Below, in pieces: positions 43,801-51,566 of a stretch of 64,000 nt of DNA. Origin of the DNA: JAXLRU01 sp046330935 (lineage in GTDB: Bacteria > Actinomycetota > Actinomycetes > Actinomycetales > Kineosporiaceae); contig JAXLRU010000003.1 in NCBI GenBank assembly GCA_046330935.1, positions 372,001 to 436,000 of the forward strand, given 5' to 3'. The position numbers and the translations under genes were made by a program. Every line of letters begins with the position of its first letter. Positions within the stretch are counted from its first letter, which is position 1. The notes below the pieces were generated by a model. That model saw nothing but the letters and a program-made list of their open reading frames with translations. It had not been told where the DNA came from and ran no database searches.

Positions 43801-44242
43801 GCCGGGCCTGGTCGTTGGCGAGAGCGTTCATGGGGTAGAGCAGGACGGCGGTGAGCCCGCGTCGCCCGGCGGCGCGGTGGCGCCGGGCGTGGTCGAGGAC
43901 GGGCAGCAGGAACGACTCGGTCTTGCCCGAGCCGGTGCCTGTGGTGACCAGGGTGGGGCGGGGACGGCCGGCGCGGGAGTCGAGGCGGGCGAACGCGCGG
44001 GCCTGGTGGCGGTGAGGGACGAAACCGGTCGGGGCCCACTCCAGGTGGTCCCGCCAGGCGGGGTCGGCGGCGCGGAACGGCAGCCGCACGCGGACGAACG
44101 GCCCGCGGAAGATTCCCGCAGTGGGGTGTTCGAGGAATCGCCGCAGCTCGGCGCGCACGTCGTCGTCGCTGAGGGCGAACGTGGCGCCGAGGAACTCGCT
44201 CAGCGTCGCACGCAGATCCTCGGCGACAAGGGACGGGTACAC
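37811..44242 (-). CDS. DruE-like giant DEAD-box helicase with DUF1998 zinc module and C-terminal nuclease fold (2143 aa)
   Basis: A 2143-residue superfamily 2 helicase. Motif I is TGTGSGKT (101-108), motif II is DEFH (230-233) and motif III VATSATLG; the C-terminal helicase lobe has LELGIDIGDLSVVTLTSLPRSAAAYLQRVGRAGRRSGQA. Cysteine pairs (CRHC, CPAC, then CPTC...CPRC) flank the lobe. The DUF1998/MZB part near residue 1620-1650 has HDLVPGGTGYLGEL and CPCAQEGLAACHRCLLG, a four-cysteine zinc site as in MrfA. Near 1790 is a Vsr/DUF559-like fold: GVRPDFTLTAPETPLRVAVFTDGAAYHAHP. Size and order match DruE of Druantia and resemble a fused DrmA-DrmB of DISARM. GTG start. Followed by the RelE-UvrD gene with a 4-base overlap. 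Confidence 0.9.
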   Translation of the reverse strand: MYPSLVAEDLRATLSEFLGATFALSDDDVRAELRRFLEHPTAGIFRGPFVRVRLPFRAADPAWRDHLEWAPTGFVPHRHQARAFARLDSRAGRPRPTLVTTGTGSGKTESFLLPVLDHARRHRAAGRRGLTAVLLYPMNALANDQARRLARLIHDEPALRGITAGLYTGDDGGSPTMTEDALIGDRHALRADPPDILLTNYKMLDYLLLRSDDNPLWAGAADSLQYVVLDEFHTYDGAQGTDVAMLMRRLGARVGLADGERPLGRATPVATSATLGGDDALDRVLTFACQVFGEQFDADAVIGEDRLDATEWAATASLGTALEEHRPTVPAFDAAYAALHRLGTYPRHETLVDLAAALFLGNITSVLDTDPPPRPDPITLGVLLARHPLTARLTEQAQPRPLDDVLAIALPQWNLADPQVRRTARAVVSGYLALVSAARTPEGTPFLQVEVQQWIREVRRLLRRVSAAPAMRWDSDHPVDGPLVDLPAVYCRHCGRSGWAATRPPAGTVLDVTPARIWRDAVVDPGRQVTLIHAPGEASAPIESEQDDPTREDRAKSRTAPAADGPLVLWLSPSRREVVADPTGDDDAVPVLPPPSRDDARNQTCPACGLTDGIRFMGSRVATLVSVVLGHLFGSADLPDEHKKTLVFTDSVQDAAHRAAFVEDRSYALNQRATLAAAIDAGVSLDGVAPRQLDSADRRPLADRYALLPPDLHEHDGFRPFWHRRDPGPDVRALVRQRLSFGAVTEFGLNSRTGRSLELTGTIAAIVTLGQRRALMRDLRRAVDALPRRQEALGDSAPAAGAADGSDGPWWTWLWGVLERMRTSGAIEHRWFDRYLDEDGNRWSIWGGRPREDGMPAFPRGRPAPSYPVTAAPAARPEAFSLITSPRGWYAQWTQRCLHVPALDAPDLLRCLFDVLTQRSVLRKVVTSSGSTAWVIPPAGIELAPVKDEALKGGTAMLRCSVCSDRRPGIGDIHEALKDGPCLRDRCPGRYGQEKVDPDYYRRLYREGSVRRIVAREHTGLLDGDVRAQIEASFKDPRTPDAPNVLACTPTLELGIDIGDLSVVTLTSLPRSAAAYLQRVGRAGRRSGQALVIAVLPGRPLELRRLADPLSLVAGHVVPPACHLDAAEILHRQYLAYLIDCAAARGESPPTTMRELMRAGTGAGSWLAGLLDDVRLNGAQRLDSFLALFGTSLGDAARAQLKAWATPSNAAPSGLERVVVDAAARWRAEREERIRRGRALAEELTRLDALGDHVDDDTKRDRRQVRGELNRARATVRDRDHQYWISGLEALGVLPNYALLDDRTTLDVALWWRDEDTGRAETTESQYARGSRVALTELAPGAVFYVRGSALHIDAVTLSGHGGDARSGIQRRRLCPTCSWSGPDRGPEACPRCGDARAADTGQVLDAVLFRGASAYESRDTARAGDRSDDRERIRFLVAAGIVPVPDSVAAAWRLREFPFGIEFSREADITWYNIGPEHAGGRSRTVFGVDVAAPLFLTCRHCGVVPAAQRTLGGGRRTTTDARHRGWCSQRHTPDPDGWVDVALMHQLRTQTVRMLVPPVVMRDAVLLESFRAALLRGLRDALGGDPDHLDILIGVAGRAGNPQPVMVLHDLVPGGTGYLGELSDPMRLQHLLKVTLQVLEECPCAQEGLAACHRCLLGFVPPHLADVVRRDRAADLLREILGHWDVEDLATLDELEVGAHESPLEIRFRQALQAWLRTRNAAVAVTAQAGGDAWTFRLGDPSTGQDLRWTLAPQVDLGGVRPDFTLTAPETPLRVAVFTDGAAYHAHPAHNRLADDARKRALLRDRGWLVWSLTHEDVDTFLAGQESWEVTATPHTVKVGPLPAVTQAQASAYLHLVERLTAHAQPGGVPAPALTGDPLTVLVRLLQRPDITAWNVPARAYGLAIVDRMGWETTVAPSRVADIAADLARFDVGEQAPSPGTGEPLLGEGARKAARRRSPAGVGLVLMPRAGTIAGADVVVALDDRDDVVGSPTQLRAWREWLALGNLLQLGVTDVASLEWVTVTSVDDDVFAPTASAEPAEDTALEAWLTTFLAQVDPGARPLLRRLTRAAVDGADVGYETDEGVPVEVAWPRLKVALLLEPDDDVQAWAEANGWATALATDAAAEELLATHHLVTEVAAG

Positions 44243-44336
44243 CGCGCATTCCCCCCATGGGTCGTCGTCCTGGGTGACCCTACCCAGCCGTGCGTGGCGC
44301 GTCAGGGACCCGGTCGTCCGCGGAGCGCGCCATCGC

Positions 44337-45269
44337 TCAGCCGAGCAGGACGCCTTCGACGTCGCGGCGGAGGCGGCTCAGCGGCGCGGTCGCCCCCAGC
44401 AGCCGCAGGAACTCCTCGACCGGCCAGGAGATCAGTCGTCCGGCGCGCGCCTGGTACCAGCCGACGCGGCCGATCCGGTACTCGTCGTCGTAGTCGAGCA
44501 GCAGGTAACCGACGAGCTGCAGGATCATCGTGCGGTCGAGGGTGTCGGGCTTGGCGGTGGCCTTGACGTCGACCAGGAGGTCACCGGCGATCCAGTCGGC
44601 GTCGGCGCCGCTCACGTCGTCGCTGCCGGCGAACGTCGGCCCCAGCCGGACGTCGTCCGGTGGGGTCGTCGCCCGTAGCTCGCCGAGGCCGGTCTCGGCG
44701 AGGGCGACCATCTCGGTGAGGTCGGCGACGGCGTAACCCGGGACGGCGTCCAGCAGGTCGTCGAGGGTCGTGGACGGCGTGGCGTCCCCGAGCGGGGTGC
44801 CGGGCCACAGCGTCGGCTTGCGGTACACCTCCTCGAACCAGGCGGTGACGACGCAGGCGCGCGCGAGCGCTTCGTCGGCGTCGTCGTCGATCCGGACGCC
44901 ATGCGAGCGGTCGGCGGGGGAGTGTCGGGCGACCAGGTCGGCGAGGGTCTGGGCGAGGTCGGTTCCCGCACGGGTGAGAGCGGCGGCGGTGCCCGGCGTG
45001 CTCAGGCGGGCGGCGATCGCGACGCCGGTGGACGCCGTCGCTGGGAAGGGCTCGTCGTCGCGGAGGGCGAGCCGGAGACGGTGGTCGACGGCCGCGCCGA
45101 GGGTGCCGTGGGCGGCGCGGGTTCCGGCGGGCGGCTGGGGCCGGACGACGTCGGGGCGGCCGAGCCTGCGGCGGTAGTCGGCCCGCAGCGCCGCCAGGTC
45201 GGGCAGGTGCTCGGTGAGGTAGCGGGTCAGGGGCGAGTGCGGGTCGGCGAGGACCGAGGTGAGGGTCAT
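44337..45269 (-). CDS. Putative PD-(D/E)XK-type protein, first gene of helicase operon (310 aa)
   Basis: A soluble protein of 310 residues not clearly in a named family. The C-terminal third has DADWIAGDLLVDVKATAKP, an acidic residue followed by D-x-K, and QLVGYLLLDYDDEYRIGRVGWYQARAG, in which the Gln after the DxK strand is as expected for a PD-(D/E)XK core. The first half is helical. The ATG is at 45269, 24 bases behind the toxin gene's stop (45294), and its stop lies 95 bases before the helicase start. It may supply or mimic a nuclease for the helicase, or act as its specificity factor. The fold assignment is from motif spacing only. Confidence 0.65.
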   Translation of the reverse strand: MTLTSVLADPHSPLTRYLTEHLPDLAALRADYRRRLGRPDVVRPQPPAGTRAAHGTLGAAVDHRLRLALRDDEPFPATASTGVAIAARLSTPGTAAALTRAGTDLAQTLADLVARHSPADRSHGVRIDDDADEALARACVVTAWFEEVYRKPTLWPGTPLGDATPSTTLDDLLDAVPGYAVADLTEMVALAETGLGELRATTPPDDVRLGPTFAGSDDVSGADADWIAGDLLVDVKATAKPDTLDRTMILQLVGYLLLDYDDEYRIGRVGWYQARAGRLISWPVEEFLRLLGATAPLSRLRRDVEGVLLG

Positions 45270-45293
45270 CGAGGTCCGCCGCTCACGTCGGCG

Positions 45294-45737
45294 TCAGGCA
45301 CGCCGTCCTCCCGGCCAGTAGCTCGGCGGGGCGACCGCCGGGTCGATGGTGGTGTGTCGAGGCCGCCGGCTGAGAGCCGTGATGGTCACGAGCCGTTGCC
45401 CCTCGGCATCTTCGAGGTCCGCGATCACATACCGGACCGCCGCGACCAGGGAGGCGAGGGCGAGTGCCAGGCCGTCCAGCCCGTTTCCGACCGTGAAGGT
45501 GATGTGGTGCAGGCCGGACCTCTTGATGGCCCGGCACTCGTCCGGGTCGGCGAGCTGCTTGCGATCATTGGTCACAATGGCGTCGAACCCGTCCTTGCGA
45601 GCGTCGGGGAGGAGCCGCACGTCGGGCTTTCCGGCCCAGCCGAGGAGAGTCACGTGCTCGACCGCGTGCCCGCGCAGGATGTGTCGCATCGGCTCGAGGA
45701 ACTGCACCGGCACTTGTTCGTCGAGCAGCACCTTCAC
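45294..45737 (-). CDS. DUF5615 PIN-like toxin
   Basis: A 147-residue PIN-domain-like ribonuclease candidate. MKVLLDEQVPVQFLEPMRHILRGHAVEHVTLLGW is the DUF5615 opening with the first conserved Asp, then LLPDARKDGFDAIVTNDRKQL (the second Asp). GTG start at 45737; it is 8 bases behind the DUF433 gene. Such PIN-like proteins are toxins paired with DUF433 antitoxins (VapBC45-type). Confidence 0.88.
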   Translation of the reverse strand: MKVLLDEQVPVQFLEPMRHILRGHAVEHVTLLGWAGKPDVRLLPDARKDGFDAIVTNDRKQLADPDECRAIKRSGLHHITFTVGNGLDGLALALASLVAAVRYVIADLEDAEGQRLVTITALSRRPRHTTIDPAVAPPSYWPGGRRA

Positions 45738-45745
45738 CGGCGTCG

Positions 45746-46387
45746 TCAGGCGGCGGCGACGACTGGCTGTCCGGCCACGAGGTCAGCGAAGACCCTCGCA
45801 CCCTCGGCCCCGTGAGCGGTGACAGAAGGGTAGAACTCAGACACGGCCTCGGGTGGCACCCCGTCGGCGATGAGGCCCGCGACCTGCGCGTAGGGCACGC
45901 GGGTCCCCTCCACGACGGGGAAGCCGGCGAGGACGTCGCGGTCCACGCTGATCCCGGGTACGGGTTGGGCGAGGGCGACGACGCGATTGCCGTCGTGTCC
46001 TTCGAAGGCCTCGAGGACGTCCACGAGCTCGGCGATGACCTGCTGTCCACGCACCGCCCCGGTGAGGGCGACGGCGTCGTCGTCGGTCCGCCACACGACG
46101 TCCTGCCCCAGGGACAGGAGCCGGTACCGAGAGGAGTGCTCGATTGCCCCGAGTTCGCGGAGTGCGACCACGGCCTTGCGGATCCGCTGCAGGGGCACAC
46201 CCCTGGCGCGCAGGTACACGATTGTCCGCAACGCGACGACGTCCTCGAACGAGTACTGCACCGGTGAGCCGGCTCTGAACGTGCGTGGACGGAGGAGCGG
46301 GTCGCCGGTGCGACCGGAGCGCCAGTACGCGAGCTGGCGGACCGAGGCCCCGCTGAGGGCGGCAGCCACCTCTGGTGTGTAGGTCAT
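45746..46387 (-). CDS. MerR-DUF433 antitoxin
   Basis: A 213-residue protein. A MerR-type helix-turn-helix opens it (MTYTPEVAAALSGASVRQLAYWRSGRTGDPLLRPRTFRAGSPVQYSFEDVVALRTIVYLRARGVPLQRIRKAVVALREL). The DUF433 antitoxin domain is at the end: DRDVLAGFPVVEGTRVPYAQVAGLIADGVPPEAVSEFYPSVT, the second winged helix. Antitoxin and autorepressor of the DUF5615 toxin gene. Ribosome site GGAGGAGG before ATG 46387. Confidence 0.88.
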   Translation of the reverse strand: MTYTPEVAAALSGASVRQLAYWRSGRTGDPLLRPRTFRAGSPVQYSFEDVVALRTIVYLRARGVPLQRIRKAVVALRELGAIEHSSRYRLLSLGQDVVWRTDDDAVALTGAVRGQQVIAELVDVLEAFEGHDGNRVVALAQPVPGISVDRDVLAGFPVVEGTRVPYAQVAGLIADGVPPEAVSEFYPSVTAHGAEGARVFADLVAGQPVVAAA

Positions 46388-46651
46388 GTCAGCCTCCTCC
46401 CGCTCCTGAGTTCTCACACGCTAGCAACCGACCTCGCGATGATCGCATGCGCTGCTGGTGGAGCCTGGCGGCGAAGCACGTCTCGTACAGGTAGGTCCTC
46501 GTCCATGCCGAGGCGGAACAGCGCTGCGGCGCGCTGGCGGAGCCGACGCATCCGCCGGAAGCCGAGGACGTCCCTGTGTCCTCCTTGGCGCTTTCGCTTG
46601 GCCGACGGCTGGCGCCGTCCTCGGCGCGTGGCCGAGGACGACCCCCTGTTG

Positions 46652-48163
46652 TCACTTCAGTCGGTAGCCGACGAGGCTCTGAGGCTCGGCTATCACCCAT
46701 GTCCCGTCGACGGGGTCGGCGACCCGATCCAGGAGGGCCCTGCTGGAGGGGCTGGGCAGCTCATCCCAGTCAGTGCCGAACAGGTCAGGAGCGTTCTCCG
46801 AGGTGCACGCCACGAGCACCTTGCCACCGGAACGCTCTTCCCGGCTCGCGGGGTCGCCGTAGCGTACATTCTTCCGGCAGTAGAAGGTCTCACCCTTGCC
46901 GGGTGCTCGCGTCGCGCCGCTGGAGAGGTCGATGACGACCGACTTTCGGTCGCGCACGTTGACGAACATCGCGGATGTTCCTTCACCTGCTGCCACCACC
47001 GTACTGCTCTGGGCGCTACCTGCGCCGAGGAGGTCGAGTCCGGGTAAGGACGCCGACCAGACATTTCGGCCGGTGCTGATATCAACGGCGGCTAGGGTAG
47101 TTCCCGTCACTTCGTACCCTGACCCGGTGCCGTCGCCCTCGGCGTGGTGGCTGATCGTCCCCTGGCCACGGCATAGGAACGTCACTCCGGACCTTGGCGG
47201 CCCCAAGGGGGAACCAGACTCCTGGTCGAGACACCATGCGCCCTCTCCGGGGCGACGCCAGAGCACCTTCCCGCGGTCGTCGACAGCGGTCGTCGAAAGG
47301 AGCGTGTCGATGCGACGGGTCCCTTGGAATGGCGCGGGCCCCAAGGAGATGACGGAGGTCCGAAGCTTCTCGTCCCGGACGACGCTCCACCCGCCGTCAG
47401 AGCTGGAGCCCGGAGCGAAGACCTCATCCACGGGCAGCGTCCAGGCCAATGCCTCACCTCGGAGGAGCGCCACCTTCTCCGGGTTCCTCTGGCCAACGTC
47501 GACGACGCCCGACCCAAGCTCGCGTCCTCCTGCGGGGAAGGCATAGACGGCGTCCGTCTCCCCGGCCTTCATCTCCCTGCCGAGTCCGTCCTTCTCGTCG
47601 TCGGTGAGGAGGAGCCGCATGCGCTGGGCGCTCCCGAGCCCCCAGTAGGAGCCCACGAAACAGACGTTCTTGCCGTCGTCGCAGGGGCGGGGGAATCCGG
47701 TGACGTACATCGCCTTCGTCCGATGCAGTTGGCGCCCCGTCCGAAGGTCGGCCACCACGACGTGTACGTGTTCGTCCTTCGTGTCCGCCGGAGCTGTATA
47801 GACAGCGGCCAGCGCTCCATTGCCGGTCTCGATGACCGGAACATTAATGGAGACGCCGCGCGGGGCAGCGCTGGCCGACACCGTGTCACTCCACAAGGTC
47901 TCTCCGGTCCTCACGTCGATCGCTCTGATCTCAGGAATTCCGGAGGTACCTACGAGCAGGGCCACAGCGACACCGGAGTTGACTGTCGGCTGTCCCAGCG
48001 GAGTGCCCTTGATCGACCAAGCCTTCGCGAGTGGCGAGGGCTGCAGCTTGGCGGCCTTCTGCTCGCGCGAATTCGCTTCAGTGGCCTCCCTCGTGCATCC
48101 CGAGAGAAATATCACGGGAATGGTCAGCGAAACGGCTAGGAGAATCCTGCTATTCTTACCCAT
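46652..48163 (-). CDS. PQQ-like beta-propeller lipoprotein
   Basis: A 503-residue lipoprotein. The signal peptide MGKNSRILLAVSLTIPVIFLSGC has a lipobox (FLSGC, acceptor about residue 23). The mature part has recurring strands of the PQQ type: EIRAIDVRTGETLWSDTV, VVADLRTGRQLHRT, VDDRGKVLWRRPGEGAW and AAVDISTGRNVWSASLPGLD, each with the 'D..TG..LW' signature. It sits outside the membrane, anchored by lipid, and may be a scaffold or sensor. ATG 48163. It sits in a defence island but is not itself a defence family. Confidence 0.8.
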   Translation of the reverse strand: MGKNSRILLAVSLTIPVIFLSGCTREATEANSREQKAAKLQPSPLAKAWSIKGTPLGQPTVNSGVAVALLVGTSGIPEIRAIDVRTGETLWSDTVSASAAPRGVSINVPVIETGNGALAAVYTAPADTKDEHVHVVVADLRTGRQLHRTKAMYVTGFPRPCDDGKNVCFVGSYWGLGSAQRMRLLLTDDEKDGLGREMKAGETDAVYAFPAGGRELGSGVVDVGQRNPEKVALLRGEALAWTLPVDEVFAPGSSSDGGWSVVRDEKLRTSVISLGPAPFQGTRRIDTLLSTTAVDDRGKVLWRRPGEGAWCLDQESGSPLGPPRSGVTFLCRGQGTISHHAEGDGTGSGYEVTGTTLAAVDISTGRNVWSASLPGLDLLGAGSAQSSTVVAAGEGTSAMFVNVRDRKSVVIDLSSGATRAPGKGETFYCRKNVRYGDPASREERSGGKVLVACTSENAPDLFGTDWDELPSPSSRALLDRVADPVDGTWVIAEPQSLVGYRLK

Positions 48164-48325
48164 CTGCACTACGTCACGTCCCCGAGTTCTCGTCCCATCA
48201 ACGCCGGGGAGTCTACACGGATGCCGCGAAGGCGGGTCGAGTCCGTCCACAGCGGGCAGAGGGTCAGCGGTACCCCCGGCCAGCTCGTGGCCCGCCTGGC
48301 GCTCGCGACCGGGGTACCCTGGCGG

Positions 48326-50433
48326 CTACGCGCGTCGCGACAGGTAGGCCTCGCGGAGCGCCGCCAAGGTAAAGGCCCCGTCCGGCGTCTCGGCGACCCA
48401 GAAGGTCCAGCCGTTGAGGGACCCGCTGGCCACCGCCTCGGCAGCCGACGACGCCGAGCCGTGCACCTCGTCATCGACGACGAGCTTGCCGTCGGGCAGG
48501 ACAGTTGCCACGACGCTGCCATCCCCACCTTCGGGGTGCAGGCTCGCACCCGCGGGCAGGAGATCGGCGGCGATCAGGTCGGGGATGCTCACGCCGAAGT
48601 GCGTGCGGGCGGACCCAGTGTCGGGGAGCGTCGGCTCGGCGGCGGGCTCGGGGTAGCGAGGGTCGAACGAGCCGTCGCGGAGGGCCTCGTACGCGTCGCG
48701 GACGACGGCGGCCATCAGCTTTCGGCGCTGGTCGAGAAACGTGGGGTAGTCCAGCTCGGTCCAGTTGGCGGGCAGCGCGTGCCAGCGCAGCTGCCGGGCG
48801 AGGCGCTCGGGCGACGGCGACTTGGTGGCGAGCTGCTGCGGCCAGTAGAGGGCGGGAGCGGTGTCGGAGATGGCGATGTTGTCCGCCCATTCGACCAGCG
48901 CCATGTTGGCGATCTGGTTGATCTGCCGGGTGTCGTGGATGCCGAGGGCGGACTTGAGATAGTTGCGCGGGAACAGGTGGTGGCGTTCGATGCCCTTGCG
49001 TGCGACGACGGCCGGGTCGAGCCGAGCGCGCAACGACACGGTGGAGAGCAGGGCGTCGGCGTCGAGGATGTTGAGGGCCGCGATGTAGGCGAGCAGTGCG
49101 GGTGACTTCGAAGCGGACGTCGACAGCTCGGCGGGGAGCGTGATGGTCCAGTAGTCGCCGGTGAGGGTGTTCTCGATCAGCCGATCGAGGACGTTCACGA
49201 AGCCATCGGCGTCCTTGACGCTCAGGGCCTCGAAGGCGGCGAGATCGCGCTCAACCTGCGACTCGACGGATCCGCTGTAGCGAGCCGTGGCGTGGGCCAT
49301 GAAGAACCACCGCGCAATCACCTCGCGCAAGCGGTCGAGCGGGACGCCGTACTCGACCCGGCCGATCAGCCACAGGGCGTACGTGAACAGGACGGCGCCG
49401 TCGCTGGAGATCATCTTGGTGCCGCGGTAGCCGGCCCGTTCGAGGCACAGCAGGTACTCGTGCCAGTTCGTGAGGTCGAGGAACTTGGCTTGCGCCGCTT
49501 GGAGCCTGGAGAACTGGGCGTCGCGCCGCTGTGGGTCGGATCGGCCGGTATCGGCATCGCGGCCGCGCAGGACGCTGTAGACGTGCTTGAGCACAGCGCG
49601 CTTGAACCCTAGCGCGATCGTCACCCGCAGGAGCTGTGCTGGATGCGGTTGAAGGTACCAGTTGAACGGCGTCGCCCTGCCGAGCACGGGCGTCTTGGAG
49701 TCGCGGCAGAACTCCTCGAGCTCGCGGCGGCCCTTGTCCCAGAACACGCTCATCAGGGTGAGAATGAAGTCAGCCTGGTTGAGGGTGACGCCCTCGGAGT
49801 TGATCCGCACGAAGATCTCGGCGACGCGCTCCTCGTCGACGGACGCCGAGAGCTCGACAGCCTTGAAGGGGTAGTCCTCGAGGTCGTGGAGCTGGTCGAT
49901 CGCCTCGGAGAGCGCGTCCCGCTCGAGCTCGTCCAGCTCGCGCTTCGTCGCAAGTCGCTTGAAGAACGCCCGCTCCACGTTCCGGCGCTCGCCCGGGGCC
50001 CACAGCGCGGACACGTCGGAGATGAACTCGGGGTCCTTCTCGATCGCGACGTCGGCGACGGCGAACGTCGCGTCCGAGGGCCGGAATGCGATCCGGATCC
50101 GGCCCTTCGAGTAGTCGTCGCGGACGACCTCCGTGCCGGTCATGACCGCGTACAGCGACGTGAGCCGCTGCTGACCGTCGACGATCAGCATGCGGGGGAC
50201 TCGCTGCTTGGTGTCCGTCCCGATGGGCGCGCCCCGGCCTCTGCGCCCACGTCCCGGAACAGCAGGTATCCGACGGGGAAGCCCTTGTACATCGAGTCGA
50301 GCAGGTCACGAGCTTTCGCCGCACCCCACACGAACGGGCGCTGGATGTCGGGCAGGCCGAGGTCACCGCGGCGGATGTCCTCCACCAGCCCGCTGACGGT
50401 GTAGGTGGTGTCACGAAAGAGGGTGGTGGCCAT
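48326..50433 (-). pseudogene. DUF262-DUF1524-RAMA nuclease (GmrSD-like), frameshifted paralogue
   Basis: Paralogue of the intact gene at 55895-57994. The start ATG is at 50433 (MATTLFRDTTYTVSGLVE). After GARP near 50227 one C is missing, so the frame breaks; the rest is open to 48326. Key parts in the second frame: DGQQRLTSLYAV (ParB/DUF262 loop), HNH motif GIERHHLFPRNYL and an end RAMA-type domain (FGVSIPDLIAADLLPAGASL and NGWTFWVAETPDGA). The C-terminal reader differs from the intact copy much more than the core, so the two may recognise different marks. One base insertion would restore about 702 residues. Confidence 0.85.
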
Positions 50434-50469
50434 GAGACCTCGCAAGGACTGAGCTTGTGGGCGCTATCG

Positions 50470-51537
50470 TCACGACACTCGTTCGAGCATCTTGCGCCAG
50501 GTGGCGCACCGGGTTGCGTCCTCTCGCCTGATTACTCGCATGTGTGCGGCGCGGTTGCGAATCGGAAGAATCTCGTTCCTAAGCTTGCTCCAAAGATGGC
50601 TTTTTAGACCCAATTCGCCTAGAGAAAGCCGCTCCCTAACGTCCAGAAGCTCGCTAGTAGTAAGCCACTCGAGTGGATCGCTGACATCGCTCATTGAGCG
50701 AGCGTGAGGGAACAGGTCTCTCTGAGCTCGTTCAAGTACTTCATCCTTCAGTCCATCGGGGATACATGATGTCCGCCAGCCATTGCCGCACTTCTCCACA
50801 AGGGCCTTCCGGACTAGATTCCTGAGTAGTCGCTCGAGTTGCCACAACTCAGTGAATGTAGCCCCAACCCAGGGCTCGGCTGCCCTTCGTTCAGAATAGG
50901 CAAGAGCGACGCCGTCCCGGAAGGCCTTAAAATCGCTCACGCGCCAGGTTGCATTCCCATCGAGAACATCCAAGAGTAAGGCACCTCGGAGAGCGGCCAC
51001 CGCCTCTCTGCTTAGGGATCGTACAGAGTCCTGAGGAGAAGACTGATCCTCCCACAGGGACTGACACACCTCGTGAACGACGTCGTCGCCGAGCTCGCTA
51101 ACACATTTCTGATAGAAACCCATCAAGCTCGCGACCGATTCGGATTCCGCTGGAATCCTGTGTGTTGCCGGAGCGAAAATTTGCCGCGCGTCGGCAATGA
51201 TGTCACTGCCCACCGTGTCTTCAAAAGCCTGTTTTGGGATCGAGGACACCAAGATGAAGCTATAGCCGTTGGCGGCTTCCCGCATAACTCGCTCGCGTAC
51301 TACACCTAGCGGGATGGCTGCTGGGCTACGACGATCCAGGCCAGTTATGACAACTACTGGATGCTCAGCCGTAAGGTCGGCATGCGCGAACTCCTTGGCG
51401 GGAACCACAGGGAGATTTCCCGCAAGCAGGGCCTCACTTGTTCGGCGGGACGCAAAACCGAGTTGAACAAAGATGACCGAATACTGCTTGGCCCGCTCCG
51501 GCAAGGTTGCTATCCAGGTCTCCGCGTCTTCGCTCAC
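50470..51537 (-). CDS. Hypothetical protein with HEPN-like C-terminus (355 aa), lower GC
   Basis: Starts ATG 51537. The N-terminal half is a mixed alpha/beta fold (WIATLPERAKQYSVIFVQLGFASRRTSEALLAG, EHPVVVITGLDRRSP), perhaps a nucleotide-binding or sensor domain, and I do not recognise it. The C-terminal LRNEILPIRNRAAHMRVIRREDATRC has RNRAAH, the Rx4H RNase motif of HEPN domains (Swt1-like). Third codon positions are much less GC-rich than in neighbours, suggesting import. It lies 36 bases upstream of the frameshifted DUF262 gene, in the same direction, as a likely partner. Confidence 0.7.
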   Translation of the reverse strand: MSEDAETWIATLPERAKQYSVIFVQLGFASRRTSEALLAGNLPVVPAKEFAHADLTAEHPVVVITGLDRRSPAAIPLGVVRERVMREAANGYSFILVSSIPKQAFEDTVGSDIIADARQIFAPATHRIPAESESVASLMGFYQKCVSELGDDVVHEVCQSLWEDQSSPQDSVRSLSREAVAALRGALLLDVLDGNATWRVSDFKAFRDGVALAYSERRAAEPWVGATFTELWQLERLLRNLVRKALVEKCGNGWRTSCIPDGLKDEVLERAQRDLFPHARSMSDVSDPLEWLTTSELLDVRERLSLGELGLKSHLWSKLRNEILPIRNRAAHMRVIRREDATRCATWRKMLERVS

Positions 51538-51566
51538 GTCAACTCCAAGATTACGCTGGGAAGGAA

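Noticed and set aside
46414..46551. Minus-strand frame of 45 codons (MRRLRQRAAALFRLGMDED...) in the gap before the antitoxin
   Set aside because: Plausible amino-acid rhythm but no ribosome site near its ATG and no known match; could be a gene remnant. The rest of the gap 46388-46651 shows nothing.
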